This document shows, in pieces, positions 25,447 to 34,198 of a DNA stretch of 64,000 bases. A model generated the notes under the pieces. It was not told the DNA's origin. It saw only the letters and a list, made by a program, of their open reading frames with translations, and did not search any database. The DNA comes from Desulfobulbaceae bacterium (GTDB taxonomy: Bacteria; Bacteroidota; Ignavibacteria; Kapaibacteriales; UBA2268): NCBI GenBank assembly GCA_018335795.1, contig JAGXRP010000035.1, forward strand, positions 17,931 to 81,930. The letters run 5' to 3'. Numbering within the stretch: position 1 is the stretch's first letter; every line of letters begins with the position of its first letter. Both the position numbers and the translations under genes were made by a program.

Positions 25447-26367
25447 ATGAGCGAGTTAATAGAAAAATTGAATAGATTAAAGAAAGAACGAAATGCCGTA
25501 ATTTTAGCGCATTACTACCAAAATGCCGAAATTCAGGATGTTGCTGACTTCATGGGTGATTCACTTGCTTTGGCACAAGAAGCAAAGAAGATTTCAGCTG
25601 ATGTCATCTTGTTTTGTGGTGTGCATTTTATGGCAGAAACAGCTAAAATTTTGAATCCAACTAAAACTGTTCTCGTGCCGGATATGGATGCAGGATGCTC
25701 TCTCGCAGATAGTGCACCTCCGGAATTATTCCGTAAATGGGTTGATGAACACCATGACCATGTGGTGATTTCGTATATTAATTGTTCTGCCGATGTCAAA
25801 GCAATGTCTGATATTATTTGCACCTCATCTAATGCTCACAAAATCGTAAATTCTGTACCGCTCGATACACCGATTTGCTTTGCACCGGATAAATATCTCG
25901 GAAGTTATCTTGCTAAAAAATTAGGTCGTGATATGGTTCTTTGGAATGGCTCATGCCAAGTACATGAAATTTTCTCTGAATCTGAAGTCATCAATTTGAT
26001 GCATCAATTCCCTGATGCTGCCGTTTTAGCTCACCCTGAGTGCCCTGAAAATATTCTGGATTATGCTGATTTTATTGGCTCAACAACAGCAATAATAAAA
26101 GAAGCTACCACTTCGGCTAAAAATGACATAATTGTTTTAACCGAATCCGGGATAATACATCAACTTAAAAAAATAGCACCTCACAAGAATTATATACCTG
26201 TACCAAGTTTGGAAGGTTGCGCATGCAACGAGTGCCCGTATATGAAATTGAATACGATTGCGAAAATGGTTTCTGCTCTCGAAACATTGCAACCGGAGAT
26301 AATTATGGACGAATCGCTACGATTGCGTACCTTGCGTCCACTTGAAAGAATGTTGGAACTAAGTTAA
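25447..26367 (+). CDS. nadA: Quinolinate synthase NadA
   Basis: 306 residues. It condenses iminoaspartate with dihydroxyacetone phosphate to quinolinate in NAD synthesis, using a 4Fe-4S cluster. AHYYQNAEIQDVADFMGDSL is the signature; cluster ligands are Cys84 (DMDAGCSLAD), Cys170 (WNGSCQVHE) and one of the Cys in EGCACNEC (258-263). The ATG at 25447 has AGGTGA five bases upstream, better than the GTG three codons before. nadC follows by 6 bp. No nadB is present, so iminoaspartate must come from an enzyme encoded elsewhere. Confidence 0.95.
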   Translation: MSELIEKLNRLKKERNAVILAHYYQNAEIQDVADFMGDSLALAQEAKKISADVILFCGVHFMAETAKILNPTKTVLVPDMDAGCSLADSAPPELFRKWVDEHHDHVVISYINCSADVKAMSDIICTSSNAHKIVNSVPLDTPICFAPDKYLGSYLAKKLGRDMVLWNGSCQVHEIFSESEVINLMHQFPDAAVLAHPECPENILDYADFIGSTTAIIKEATTSAKNDIIVLTESGIIHQLKKIAPHKNYIPVPSLEGCACNECPYMKLNTIAKMVSALETLQPEIIMDESLRLRTLRPLERMLELS

Positions 26368-26373
26368 AATAAT

Positions 26374-27234
26374 ATGCTTGAATACCCACAATACAAGACC
26401 TTGCCGAAATCATACGTGGAAAATAAAATTCGCGAATTCATTGCCGAGGATGTTCCTGATGGCGATATTACCACCATTTCGACTGTTCCGAGTGCTCAAA
26501 GAATCAATGCTTATATTGCTACAAAATCAGACATCGTTTTCGCAGGAACTGAAATATTAAAGCATATGTTTTCTGAGTCATACGGGCTTGAACTTAAAGT
26601 CAATGACGGAGATAGAATTAGTGCAGGCACTGTGATTGCAAGAATCGAAGGTTTGGCTCGAGAAATTTTGATTTACGAGCGCATTATATTAAATTTGCTC
26701 CAGCGTTTGTGTGGAATAGCTACCGATACGGCAAAATACGCTGATTTGGCAAAGCCATACGGAGTTAAAATTTTAGATACCAGAAAGACTACGCCCGGAT
26801 TGCGACTGTTTGAAAAATATGCTGTGACTTGTGGCGGTGGATATAACCATAGACTTAATTTATCGGAAGGGATTTTAATCAAAGACAATCACATTTCCGC
26901 AGCACAATCGGTTACAAATGCTTTGAATATGGCAAGAAACACTGCTGCGGGAAAGCCCATTGAGCTTGAAGTCGATACAATCGAACAAATTAACGAAGCA
27001 TTACTTAATCCACCCGATGGATTTTTGTTAGATAATATGAATAGAGAAACGACTATTCAAGCAGTTAGAATTATCCGAAATCATCCTAAGGGCAATGATA
27101 TATTTATCGAATCATCAGGTGGTATCAATCTCACAAACATTGAAAATTATTTCACAACCGGAATCAATGCAATATCAATCGGGGCTCTGACTCATAGTGC
27201 CAAAGCCGTTGATATTCATATGGAATTTGATTAG
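26374..27234 (+). CDS. nadC: Nicotinate-nucleotide pyrophosphorylase NadC
   Basis: 286 residues, normal length. It converts quinolinate and PRPP to nicotinate mononucleotide, the step after NadA. Signatures: AEDVPDGDITT at 25-34, the active-site stretch KILDTRKTTPGLRLFEKYAV (132-151) with GGGYNHRLNLSEGILIKDNH following, and a C-terminal phosphate site IESSGGINLTNI. Ends 2 bp before the convergent phosphatase gene, with no terminator hairpin visible in between. Confidence 0.96.
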   Translation: MLEYPQYKTLPKSYVENKIREFIAEDVPDGDITTISTVPSAQRINAYIATKSDIVFAGTEILKHMFSESYGLELKVNDGDRISAGTVIARIEGLAREILIYERIILNLLQRLCGIATDTAKYADLAKPYGVKILDTRKTTPGLRLFEKYAVTCGGGYNHRLNLSEGILIKDNHISAAQSVTNALNMARNTAAGKPIELEVDTIEQINEALLNPPDGFLLDNMNRETTIQAVRIIRNHPKGNDIFIESSGGINLTNIENYFTTGINAISIGALTHSAKAVDIHMEFD

Positions 27235-27236
27235 TC

Positions 27237-28430
27237 TTAATGAAATTTTATTTTCAACATCGAAAAGTCATCGTCTAAAATTTCCTTGCTACCAAGAATT
27301 TTTACTTTGTTGAGCAATCCGTCTATTTCATCGGCATTATCGTTCTTGGTTTCATTGATAAAATCTGCCATTTCGTCAAGCTCCCAAATTGAGCCGTCAA
27401 GAAGTTCGATTTCATATACTCCATCGGAATATACGTAGAGAAGTGAATCTTCCGGAACATTCACTTTGGTTGCGTTAAAAGGGAAATCCGGTAAACCACC
27501 GATTATAAAATTATCATTCATCAGCTTATTCATATTGCCTTGCTTATCAATCAATAGGGCAGGAGGATGTCCGGCACTTATATAGCTAATTGTTCTATCG
27601 GCTTTGTTATAAACTCCATACCAAATTGTGAAATAGAGTCCGTTATGGTCTGACATCTGGAAAGCTTTATTTAAAGCTATTGCCACTACTGCCGGGTCAT
27701 GAAAATTGAGCGTTGACAAGGCATTGCTTTTCAAGAAATTCATAGCCGAAACTGATAATAATGCAGGACCTACGCCATGCCCGCAAACATCAAGCAAGTA
27801 TATGGCAAAATGGTTGTCGTCCAACCAATGATAGCCGAATGAATCTCCACCTAATTGAGCAGAAGGGATAAATCTCCAAAATGTCGAAATACCGTCTTTA
27901 CTGATTGCTTCAGGAAGCATAGAAATCACATATTCGCCCGCTTTACTCAATTCTGAAGCTAAAGCTTTTTGACTTTTTTCCAATGATTCGTAGGCTTCGT
28001 TCCTTTGCAATAGATTTATATATGCTTTGGAATGATAGCGGATACGAGCTAACAATTCAATTTTATCAGGCAATTTTACTATATAATCGTTTGCACCTGC
28101 TTCAAACATCTCAGCCTTGGTTGTAGCTTCTTCTTTAGACGATAAAACAATAATTGGCACATCTTTCAATTCCTGCGATGCACGATAGAATTTTACCAAT
28201 GTCAAACCATCAATATCAGGCATTATCAAATCTTGTAAAATCAATGTTGGCTTGATTTCCTTCGCCGTTGGTAGGGCGATGGCAGGGTCTTGACAGAAGT
28301 GATACTCGATATCATCAAATTGCGATAACATTCGTCTCACTTGCTCGCCAACTATTAATTGGTCATCAACCAATAGTACTTTGATTTTATATTCTTTAGG
28401 TGTTAATTTTAGTGGGTTGTCATTTTGCAT
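27237..28430 (-). CDS. Response regulator with PP2C (SpoIIE/RsbU-type) phosphatase output
   Basis: 397 residues. The N-terminal REC domain (about 15-135) has the acid pocket VDDQ and phosphoacceptor Asp67 (LILQDLIMPDIDG). After a coiled linker, residues 175-397 form a PPM/SpoIIE phosphatase with the metal-binding acids intact: QLGGDSFGY (Asp196), LLDVCGHGVGPALL (Asp214), ISAGHPPALL, YVYSDGVYE and DDDFSMLKIK. RsbU-type enzymes dephosphorylate STAS anti-anti-sigma proteins. It is the last gene of the chemosensory operon, the place held by the REC-GGDEF WspR in Wsp systems, so it is probably phosphorylated by the CheA encoded upstream. No STAS gene is in the window. Confidence 0.92.
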   Translation of the reverse strand: MQNDNPLKLTPKEYKIKVLLVDDQLIVGEQVRRMLSQFDDIEYHFCQDPAIALPTAKEIKPTLILQDLIMPDIDGLTLVKFYRASQELKDVPIIVLSSKEEATTKAEMFEAGANDYIVKLPDKIELLARIRYHSKAYINLLQRNEAYESLEKSQKALASELSKAGEYVISMLPEAISKDGISTFWRFIPSAQLGGDSFGYHWLDDNHFAIYLLDVCGHGVGPALLSVSAMNFLKSNALSTLNFHDPAVVAIALNKAFQMSDHNGLYFTIWYGVYNKADRTISYISAGHPPALLIDKQGNMNKLMNDNFIIGGLPDFPFNATKVNVPEDSLLYVYSDGVYEIELLDGSIWELDEMADFINETKNDNADEIDGLLNKVKILGSKEILDDDFSMLKIKFH

Positions 28431-28444
28431 GTTTTATCCTTATA

Positions 28445-29446
28445 TTATATAATTGTTCTCTTTATTTTGTCAGCAATTTCAACCGGATTTAAAATTTCCA
28501 TTGATGCACCTAATTCGGCAGCAACTTTCGGCATTCCAAAAACAACCGAACTTGCCTCATCTTGAGCGATTGTCAGCCAACCGGCTTTTTTCAATTTTAG
28601 CAAACCTTTGGCTCCATCATTGCCCATTCCGGTTAAAACTATTGCAATTCCCGTTCCAATCCAATTATCTTTGATGGACTCAAAAAAACGGTCAACTGAG
28701 GGTCTGTAATGGTAATTTATCGGCTCGGGCGTGTATTCGAAATATCCCAATGGGTCAATAATCAAATGGTCGTTAGTTCCTGCAATGTAAACGCGCCCAT
28801 TGATTGGCTTTGTTTTAGCTACGGCGATTTCGACAGGCAATTCTGAATATTTATTCAGCCATTCGGCTAAACCGTCAGCAAATTTGCTGTCCACATGTTG
28901 AACGATAACGATTGCTGCGTTTAAGTTTGCAGGCAAATTAGATAAAATCCCTGTCAATGCTTTCGGGCCACCTGTTGATGAACCGATAGCCACCATATTC
29001 ACTTTATTACCTGAATAGATTGCACTTTGCTTTTTCTCGAATTGCGAGGTATAGCTAATTAATTTTCTAATCGTGCTGATTTTTTTGACTAAATTATCTT
29101 CACCAATCAGATTACCTGCTTCATCCAATACAGGAGTTTCAACAACATCTAAAGCACCGTAACCCATCGCATCGAATACTTTAGTGCGATTAATATTCAG
29201 CGAGGTAGTCACAATCATAATCGAACATGGATTGCTTTCCATGATGATTTTTGTTGCTGTAGCGCCATCCATCACCGGCATCATAAGATTCATCAGAATC
29301 AAATCCGGCTTGTCGGCATTAAGTTTTTCGATTGCTTCGGCTCCATTGGTGGCAGTCCAAGCAATTTCAGTCGCTTCAATGGATTTTATAACTTTTCGGA
29401 GTATTTCTATTTCAATCAATAAGTCATTGACAATGGCTATTCTCAT
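28445..29446 (-). CDS. cheB: CheB/WspF-like methylesterase with altered receiver site
   Basis: 333 residues. The C-terminal methylesterase (about 148-333) is intact: AIGSSTGGPKAL nucleophile Ser, VQHVDSKFADGLAEWLN with the catalytic His, and LTGMGNDGAKGL with the Asp. It removes methyl groups from the adaptation sites of the two MCPs. The N-terminal REC domain reads PDLILMNLMMPVMDG: Asn53 (codon AAT) stands where the phosphoacceptor Asp is expected. The pocket pair is Asn7-Asp8 (IVNDLL), which is common in WspF proteins. I infer that phosphorylation control is lost or changed. 3 bp after cheA. Confidence 0.92.
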   Translation of the reverse strand: MRIAIVNDLLIEIEILRKVIKSIEATEIAWTATNGAEAIEKLNADKPDLILMNLMMPVMDGATATKIIMESNPCSIMIVTTSLNINRTKVFDAMGYGALDVVETPVLDEAGNLIGEDNLVKKISTIRKLISYTSQFEKKQSAIYSGNKVNMVAIGSSTGGPKALTGILSNLPANLNAAIVIVQHVDSKFADGLAEWLNKYSELPVEIAVAKTKPINGRVYIAGTNDHLIIDPLGYFEYTPEPINYHYRPSVDRFFESIKDNWIGTGIAIVLTGMGNDGAKGLLKLKKAGWLTIAQDEASSVVFGMPKVAAELGASMEILNPVEIADKIKRTII

Positions 29447-29449
29447 TTC

Positions 29450-31795
29450 TTAAGGTGTCCCTATCAAATCGTAAACGGCATTAAGTAAAGTGTTATCATG
29501 AAAGCTGCTTTTGGTCAAATAATATGAAGCTCCGGCAGAAAGTCCGGCTTTTTTGTCGTCTTCTCGGTCTTTGTATGATACAATCATAATCGGCAAATCG
29601 CGATATTTTATATCATTTTTGATTCGTTTGACCATTTCGATTCCATTCATCCGAGGCATGTCTATATCCGAAATTACCAAGTCGAAATTATCACGATGCA
29701 AAGTATTCCAACCATCAATGCCATCAACGGCAACAGTCACTTTAAATCCTTTGTTCTCGAGAAGTTTGCGCTCAACTTCACGAACTGTTATCGAATCATC
29801 TACCACGAGAATGTGCTTTAGTTTTTTGTCGCCTTTTTGGAGATTGATATCGGCTTTTTCCAATTTCCCGGATTTGATAATTACATCTATTGACCTGACT
29901 AAATCATCAACATCCGTAATCAAAACAGGAGTTCCGTCCTCTAAGATTGCTCCTGAGCTGATGTTTTGGATTCGCCCTAACTTCTTGTTAATTGGAATAA
30001 CCACCAAGTCTGTCTGACTGATAAATCTATCCACTGACATCCCGAATTTGCTCAATCTATCGCTCACAACGACAATTGGATATTTAATCCTTTCGCTTTT
30101 GACTCTTTGAATTCCGAAAATTTGCGCAGCATCAACAATGCCGATGTTTTCGCCTTCAAGTTCGCAATAATAATGATTTTCGGCTTTTTTCAATTCTGAA
30201 GTCGAAAGATGCACTATTCGTTCAATTCGTGAAAGTGGAATAGCATAAGGTTCGCCTGCAATTTCGACTAATAATGACCTCAAAACCGACAATGTTAATG
30301 GCAATTGTAGTTGAAAAATTGTACCTTTGTTTGGCTCCGAATCAACTCGAATCATACCGCCAACTTCATGCACCATCGAAAACACTACATCGAGCCCGAC
30401 ACCGCGTCCTGAAATTTCAGTAACTTCAGTTGCGGTTGAAAATCCGGGCAAAAACAAGAAGTCGAATAATTCGGCTTTTGTCATGAATTGAGCCATTTCG
30501 GCAGTCGTAAATCCCTTGTCAACAATTTTTTTGCGGATATACTCGGTGTCCATGCCTTTGCCGTCATCCTCGATAAAGACCATCAACATACCGGATAAGT
30601 GCCTTGCCTCAAGTGTAATTGTCCCGGTTTCATTTTTAGATTTCGATGCTCTTTCGTCCGGCATTTCAATACCATGGTCTATTGCATTTCGGATAAGGTG
30701 ATTGAGCGGAGCTTCGAGCTTTTCGAGAATATCGCGGTCAACTCTGGTGCTTTCGCCTCGAATTTTAAATTCTACTTTTTTACCCAATTTTTTGGAAATG
30801 TCCCGAACAAGTCGCGGAAATCCTGCAAGTCCCTCGGAAAAAGGCTTCATCCGTGTATCAATTGCTTCGTTATAAAGCCTATCTGTAAGAATTTCTAATC
30901 GGCGAGAAAATTGGTCGAAATCATCAATATAATCTCGCAATTCACTCAATAACATATCCATTTTTTTTGATGCATCACGAAAATTTTCGTTAATCTCATC
31001 GGAAATATTGTAGGGTTGAAGTTCTTGATAGATTGATTCCTTCAGCGTATTCAACTCAATAATTCCGTTTTTCAATATTTGAAGCTCATTTCCGAATGGG
31101 CGGAGCAATTTTGTTTGCACTAAAATTTCACCTGTCAGACCAAGTATTTTGTTCAATCTGTCAGACAAAACCCTAACAAATCTATCATCAGTCTTTTTGG
31201 CATTTGATTCAATTTGTTCATCCTTCGCGATGGCTGATTCAATTTCTTCGCTTGGTGTTTGAACGACTTCGATGCTTTTCTTTTCGACTATTTCGATTGG
31301 AACTTTTGGTTCATGTTTATTTGAACCATTTGTTGAAGCGTTGCTTTCATGTGCTTTCTGAGAACCGTTTGTTTTGGGTTTTTCATCTCCAAATTCCTTT
31401 ATGGGTAACGCATTCAAACTATCAATCAAGCTTTTGATTTTGTTAGTCGAATTACTCAAGACGTCAGGAATTTCTGCAATTTCATGATTAAGAAGAGAAG
31501 TATAAAAATCGTTACATTCCAAAAGGACTTCAATATCGGTCGAATCAATCACACGCTTCTTTTTCATAACGGCATCAAGAATGTCTTCCATCGAATGTGC
31601 CAAATCTACAGCTTTGTCTAAACCGACAATTCGTGCGGCTCCTTTGATTGAGTGTGCTGCTCGCATCAGCGGTTCTACATTTTGAGGTGAACTGTTCTTT
31701 TCGAGATTGATTAATCCAATTTCCAATGTTTTGGTATGGGATTCCAACTCAAGCCGGAACAAATCCAGCATTTCCATGTCTATTTCATTTGACAT
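29450..31795 (-). CDS. cheA: Hybrid CheA kinase with C-terminal receiver (WspE-like)
   Basis: 781 residues. Order: HPt (1-110) with His48 in RAAHSIKGAARIVG; a Ser/Thr/Lys-rich linker (125-205); dimerisation helices; HATPase with NHLIRNAIDHGIEMPDER and DDGKGMD plus GRGVGLDVV; a CheW-like regulatory domain (about 515-650); then REC with VVDDSITVRE and phosphoacceptor about Asp710 (LVISDIDMPRMNG). There is no separate P2 CheY-binding domain recognisable. The fused REC may act as a phosphate sink or relay, as in WspE. Autophosphorylation would feed the REC-PP2C protein two genes downstream. 6 bp after the second cheW. Confidence 0.93.
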   Translation of the reverse strand: MSNEIDMEMLDLFRLELESHTKTLEIGLINLEKNSSPQNVEPLMRAAHSIKGAARIVGLDKAVDLAHSMEDILDAVMKKKRVIDSTDIEVLLECNDFYTSLLNHEIAEIPDVLSNSTNKIKSLIDSLNALPIKEFGDEKPKTNGSQKAHESNASTNGSNKHEPKVPIEIVEKKSIEVVQTPSEEIESAIAKDEQIESNAKKTDDRFVRVLSDRLNKILGLTGEILVQTKLLRPFGNELQILKNGIIELNTLKESIYQELQPYNISDEINENFRDASKKMDMLLSELRDYIDDFDQFSRRLEILTDRLYNEAIDTRMKPFSEGLAGFPRLVRDISKKLGKKVEFKIRGESTRVDRDILEKLEAPLNHLIRNAIDHGIEMPDERASKSKNETGTITLEARHLSGMLMVFIEDDGKGMDTEYIRKKIVDKGFTTAEMAQFMTKAELFDFLFLPGFSTATEVTEISGRGVGLDVVFSMVHEVGGMIRVDSEPNKGTIFQLQLPLTLSVLRSLLVEIAGEPYAIPLSRIERIVHLSTSELKKAENHYYCELEGENIGIVDAAQIFGIQRVKSERIKYPIVVVSDRLSKFGMSVDRFISQTDLVVIPINKKLGRIQNISSGAILEDGTPVLITDVDDLVRSIDVIIKSGKLEKADINLQKGDKKLKHILVVDDSITVREVERKLLENKGFKVTVAVDGIDGWNTLHRDNFDLVISDIDMPRMNGIEMVKRIKNDIKYRDLPIMIVSYKDREDDKKAGLSAGASYYLTKSSFHDNTLLNAVYDLIGTP

Positions 31796-31801
31796 TTGTC
31801 A

Positions 31802-32488
31802 TCACCATTTCAATTTTGAATTTATCATATCGAATAATCTGTTTGTATCAATAATACTGACGGTTCTATCTCCAATTTCAAAAGTATTTGATGTCAAAGT
31901 TGTTTCCGATTTTGTGATTGTTGCGGGTGCTTTGGTGTAATTCTGAGTATCAGATTTGAAAACGCCATAATGTTCGTCAACCGGAATCACATACGTTTCA
32001 TCTGAGCTTTCTAAAACAAGCAGTGATTTGTATTTTTTAGCATCACCGTTTTCTAATGGTTTAACTCTATTCAAACTCAAAAACGCAGACAATGATATGC
32101 ACATGAGCAATTCACCGTTAACGTTGGTCAAACCCAAAAGATAATCGTTTGTTCTCCCCGGTACATAATGAACAAACTTAGAATCAACGGCTTCCTTAAA
32201 ACTAACAGTTTTTACAGCAAGCCATTCATCTGCAATCCTGAATACAATAAGTGATTCCTGCGAATCAGACTCGATTTCCTTGGGTGAACTGATTTGTTCA
32301 GTCCATTCATTTATCAATTCTTCGGGAATTTCACGCTTAAATAGCTTTCTTCCGCCTTCAGTATATACCGGGCAATTTTTGCAATGGTCATAACTTACAA
32401 GCAAATCACAGGAATTATCGCCGTAAATGCCAATTCTATTCCAGCACTTTGGTCCCTTGTCAAAAATGACTTTTTCTAAATTTGCCAT
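31802..32488 (-). CDS. cheW: CheW coupling protein with Cys-rich N-terminus (WspD-like)
   Basis: 228 residues. The first ~60 residues hold four Cys (15, 27, 36, 39) in CWNRIGIYGDNSCDLL and DHCKNCPVYTEGGRKLF, a segment I recognise from WspD-type CheW proteins and which could bind metal or sense redox state. Residues about 80-228 are the CheW fold: ESLIVFRIADEWLAV, VNGELLMCISLSAFL and TFEIGDRTVSIIDTNRLF. It links CheA to the receptors; the operon also encodes a plain CheW. 2 bp after cheR. Confidence 0.88.
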   Translation of the reverse strand: MANLEKVIFDKGPKCWNRIGIYGDNSCDLLVSYDHCKNCPVYTEGGRKLFKREIPEELINEWTEQISSPKEIESDSQESLIVFRIADEWLAVKTVSFKEAVDSKFVHYVPGRTNDYLLGLTNVNGELLMCISLSAFLSLNRVKPLENGDAKKYKSLLVLESSDETYVIPVDEHYGVFKSDTQNYTKAPATITKSETTLTSNTFEIGDRTVSIIDTNRLFDMINSKLKW

Positions 32489-32490
32489 AG

Positions 32491-33732
32491 TTATGAATTA
32501 CTTAGTTTTACAAAAACGCGTTCAGCCCGTTCTCTATAAATATTTGCAAGTTCGTGTTCGCCACTACTTTCATAAATCAGGCTTGTATGAACCAATGATT
32601 CGTAATGGTCCGGCTTAAGATAAAGCACTTTATGAAAATAATCTTTTGCTTCTGTGATTTTACCTGAAGCATTACTTATAAGCCCCATCACGTATAAAGC
32701 CCTGAAGTCGCTATTATCACTACTTAGTAATTCATTACAAATATGTTCTGCATCTACGTATTCACCCTTATTTGCCAAATTGTTGAGTCTAATGTATAAA
32801 TCATCTTTATTTTCTTTAAGAATTGGTTTATGTAGCTTTTCAGTTTTTTGAGCAGGCTTTAAACTTGATTTTTGAGGAGCTTTCTCATCTGCCTTAGCAC
32901 TTGATTTTGTAAACAAAGTTCGCTCAGTAGCATTTGGCGTAATAATTTGTTTGCATGCGAAAGCCATATCATGCTGTACATGCTCGAAATGGTTGCGAGT
33001 AAAATATGCTGTTTCGGACAAACCAGCAAACAAAACACCATCTTTTCGGAGCAATCGGTTTATATTTTGGAGAACTGCATTCCGAGCTTCAATATTAAGA
33101 TATATTAACAAATTTTTACAAAAAATATAATCAAATTTTGCTTCATTTGCTAAGAAATCGCTTTTTACAATATTAGCTTGTCTGAAATTAGGAATAGATT
33201 TTATTTTGCTGTCAATTGCGAAATTTTTATCATTCGTAAGCTCAAAGTATCTTGATTTGAAACCTTCGAAATCATTCCGAAATGAGCTTCTGCCATAAAT
33301 TCCTTTTTTTGCTATATTCAGCGAAATAGGATTGATATCAACCGCTACAATTTCAAAATCATTTATATTGAATCCAAGGTCTATCAATAACATAGATATT
33401 GAATAGGGTTCTTCGCCGGTCGAGCTTGGAGCAGAAAGTATCCGCAATTTATTAGTAGGGGAATATTTGAATCTTCGCGAAGATAGTTCATGTTTGAGAA
33501 ATTTGAAACATTCTGAATCTCTGAAAAACCAAGTTTCTGCAACAGTGAGTTCATTGATTAAATCTTGAATTCTGTTGTTATCCGACATAAGATTGGCAAA
33601 TTGCTTATTCTCCAATTCATCATGAGTGACGTGTTTGTTGATGGCACTTGCAACAGAAATGATACCAATTGAGTCGGTATCAATGCCCATCTCACTTTCT
33701 ATATATTTAATTATTTCGCCAAAATCAGTCAT
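32491..33732 (-). CDS. cheR: CheR methyltransferase with TPR tail (WspC-like)
   Basis: 413 residues. The CheR catalytic part (1-265) has ETWFFRDSECFKFL, SAM-binding LRILSAPSSTGEEPYSISML, and FDYIFCKNLLIYLN. A charged linker rich in Lys and Ser (about 275-305) leads to TPR repeats (about 305-413: RALYVMGLISNASGKITEAK and SLVHTSLIYESSGEHELAN). It methylates receptor glutamates using SAM; the TPRs are typical of WspC and may recruit receptors that lack a C-terminal tether peptide, as both MCPs here do. Fully collinear with the Wsp operon order. Confidence 0.92.
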   Translation of the reverse strand: MTDFGEIIKYIESEMGIDTDSIGIISVASAINKHVTHDELENKQFANLMSDNNRIQDLINELTVAETWFFRDSECFKFLKHELSSRRFKYSPTNKLRILSAPSSTGEEPYSISMLLIDLGFNINDFEIVAVDINPISLNIAKKGIYGRSSFRNDFEGFKSRYFELTNDKNFAIDSKIKSIPNFRQANIVKSDFLANEAKFDYIFCKNLLIYLNIEARNAVLQNINRLLRKDGVLFAGLSETAYFTRNHFEHVQHDMAFACKQIITPNATERTLFTKSSAKADEKAPQKSSLKPAQKTEKLHKPILKENKDDLYIRLNNLANKGEYVDAEHICNELLSSDNSDFRALYVMGLISNASGKITEAKDYFHKVLYLKPDHYESLVHTSLIYESSGEHELANIYRERAERVFVKLSNS

Positions 33733-33762
33733 AAATATAAAATCGTTTAAATAGGAATAAAA

Positions 33763-34194
33763 TTATAAATAATTTTCGATTGTGCTAACTAACTTTTTCA
33801 AGTTGACTAAATGCACCAATTCAAAATCAATCAAAAAGACCTTGTCAATGAATGGGTGTGCTGTATAGCTATTTATTTTTTCTTCATGCAAATTAGAATC
33901 AAGACTAAATGTTTCCGATACAACTTCAGAAATTATTCCGAATTCGATTTCAGGAGTTTCCGTATCTCGCACTACAATAATTCTCGTGCTCAAATATATG
34001 TTAGCGTAATGTTGTTTCAGATAATATGCCAAATCGAACACCGGAATTAGCGAGCCACGGAAATTAATCAAACCCTTAAGATGTTCTGATGACTTTGGAA
34101 TAGGAGTAATTCTGACAAAAGGTATTACTTCGACAACATTGTCTATATTGATGCAATAGTTAGCTTCATCAATTTTGAATGGCAATATCATCAT
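33763..34194 (-). CDS. cheW: CheW coupling protein (WspB-like)
   Basis: 143 residues, a plain single-domain CheW: ILPFKIDEANYCINIDNVVE, LKGLINFRGSLIPVFDLAYY and FIDKVFLIDFELVHLVN. The conserved NxRG turn (GLINFRGSLIPVFDL) that contacts receptors and CheA is intact. 4 bp after the 704-residue MCP gene and 30 bp before cheR, corresponding to WspB in the Wsp arrangement. Confidence 0.88.
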   Translation of the reverse strand: MMILPFKIDEANYCINIDNVVEVIPFVRITPIPKSSEHLKGLINFRGSLIPVFDLAYYLKQHYANIYLSTRIIVVRDTETPEIEFGIISEVVSETFSLDSNLHEEKINSYTAHPFIDKVFLIDFELVHLVNLKKLVSTIENYL

Positions 34195-34198
34195 AAAA

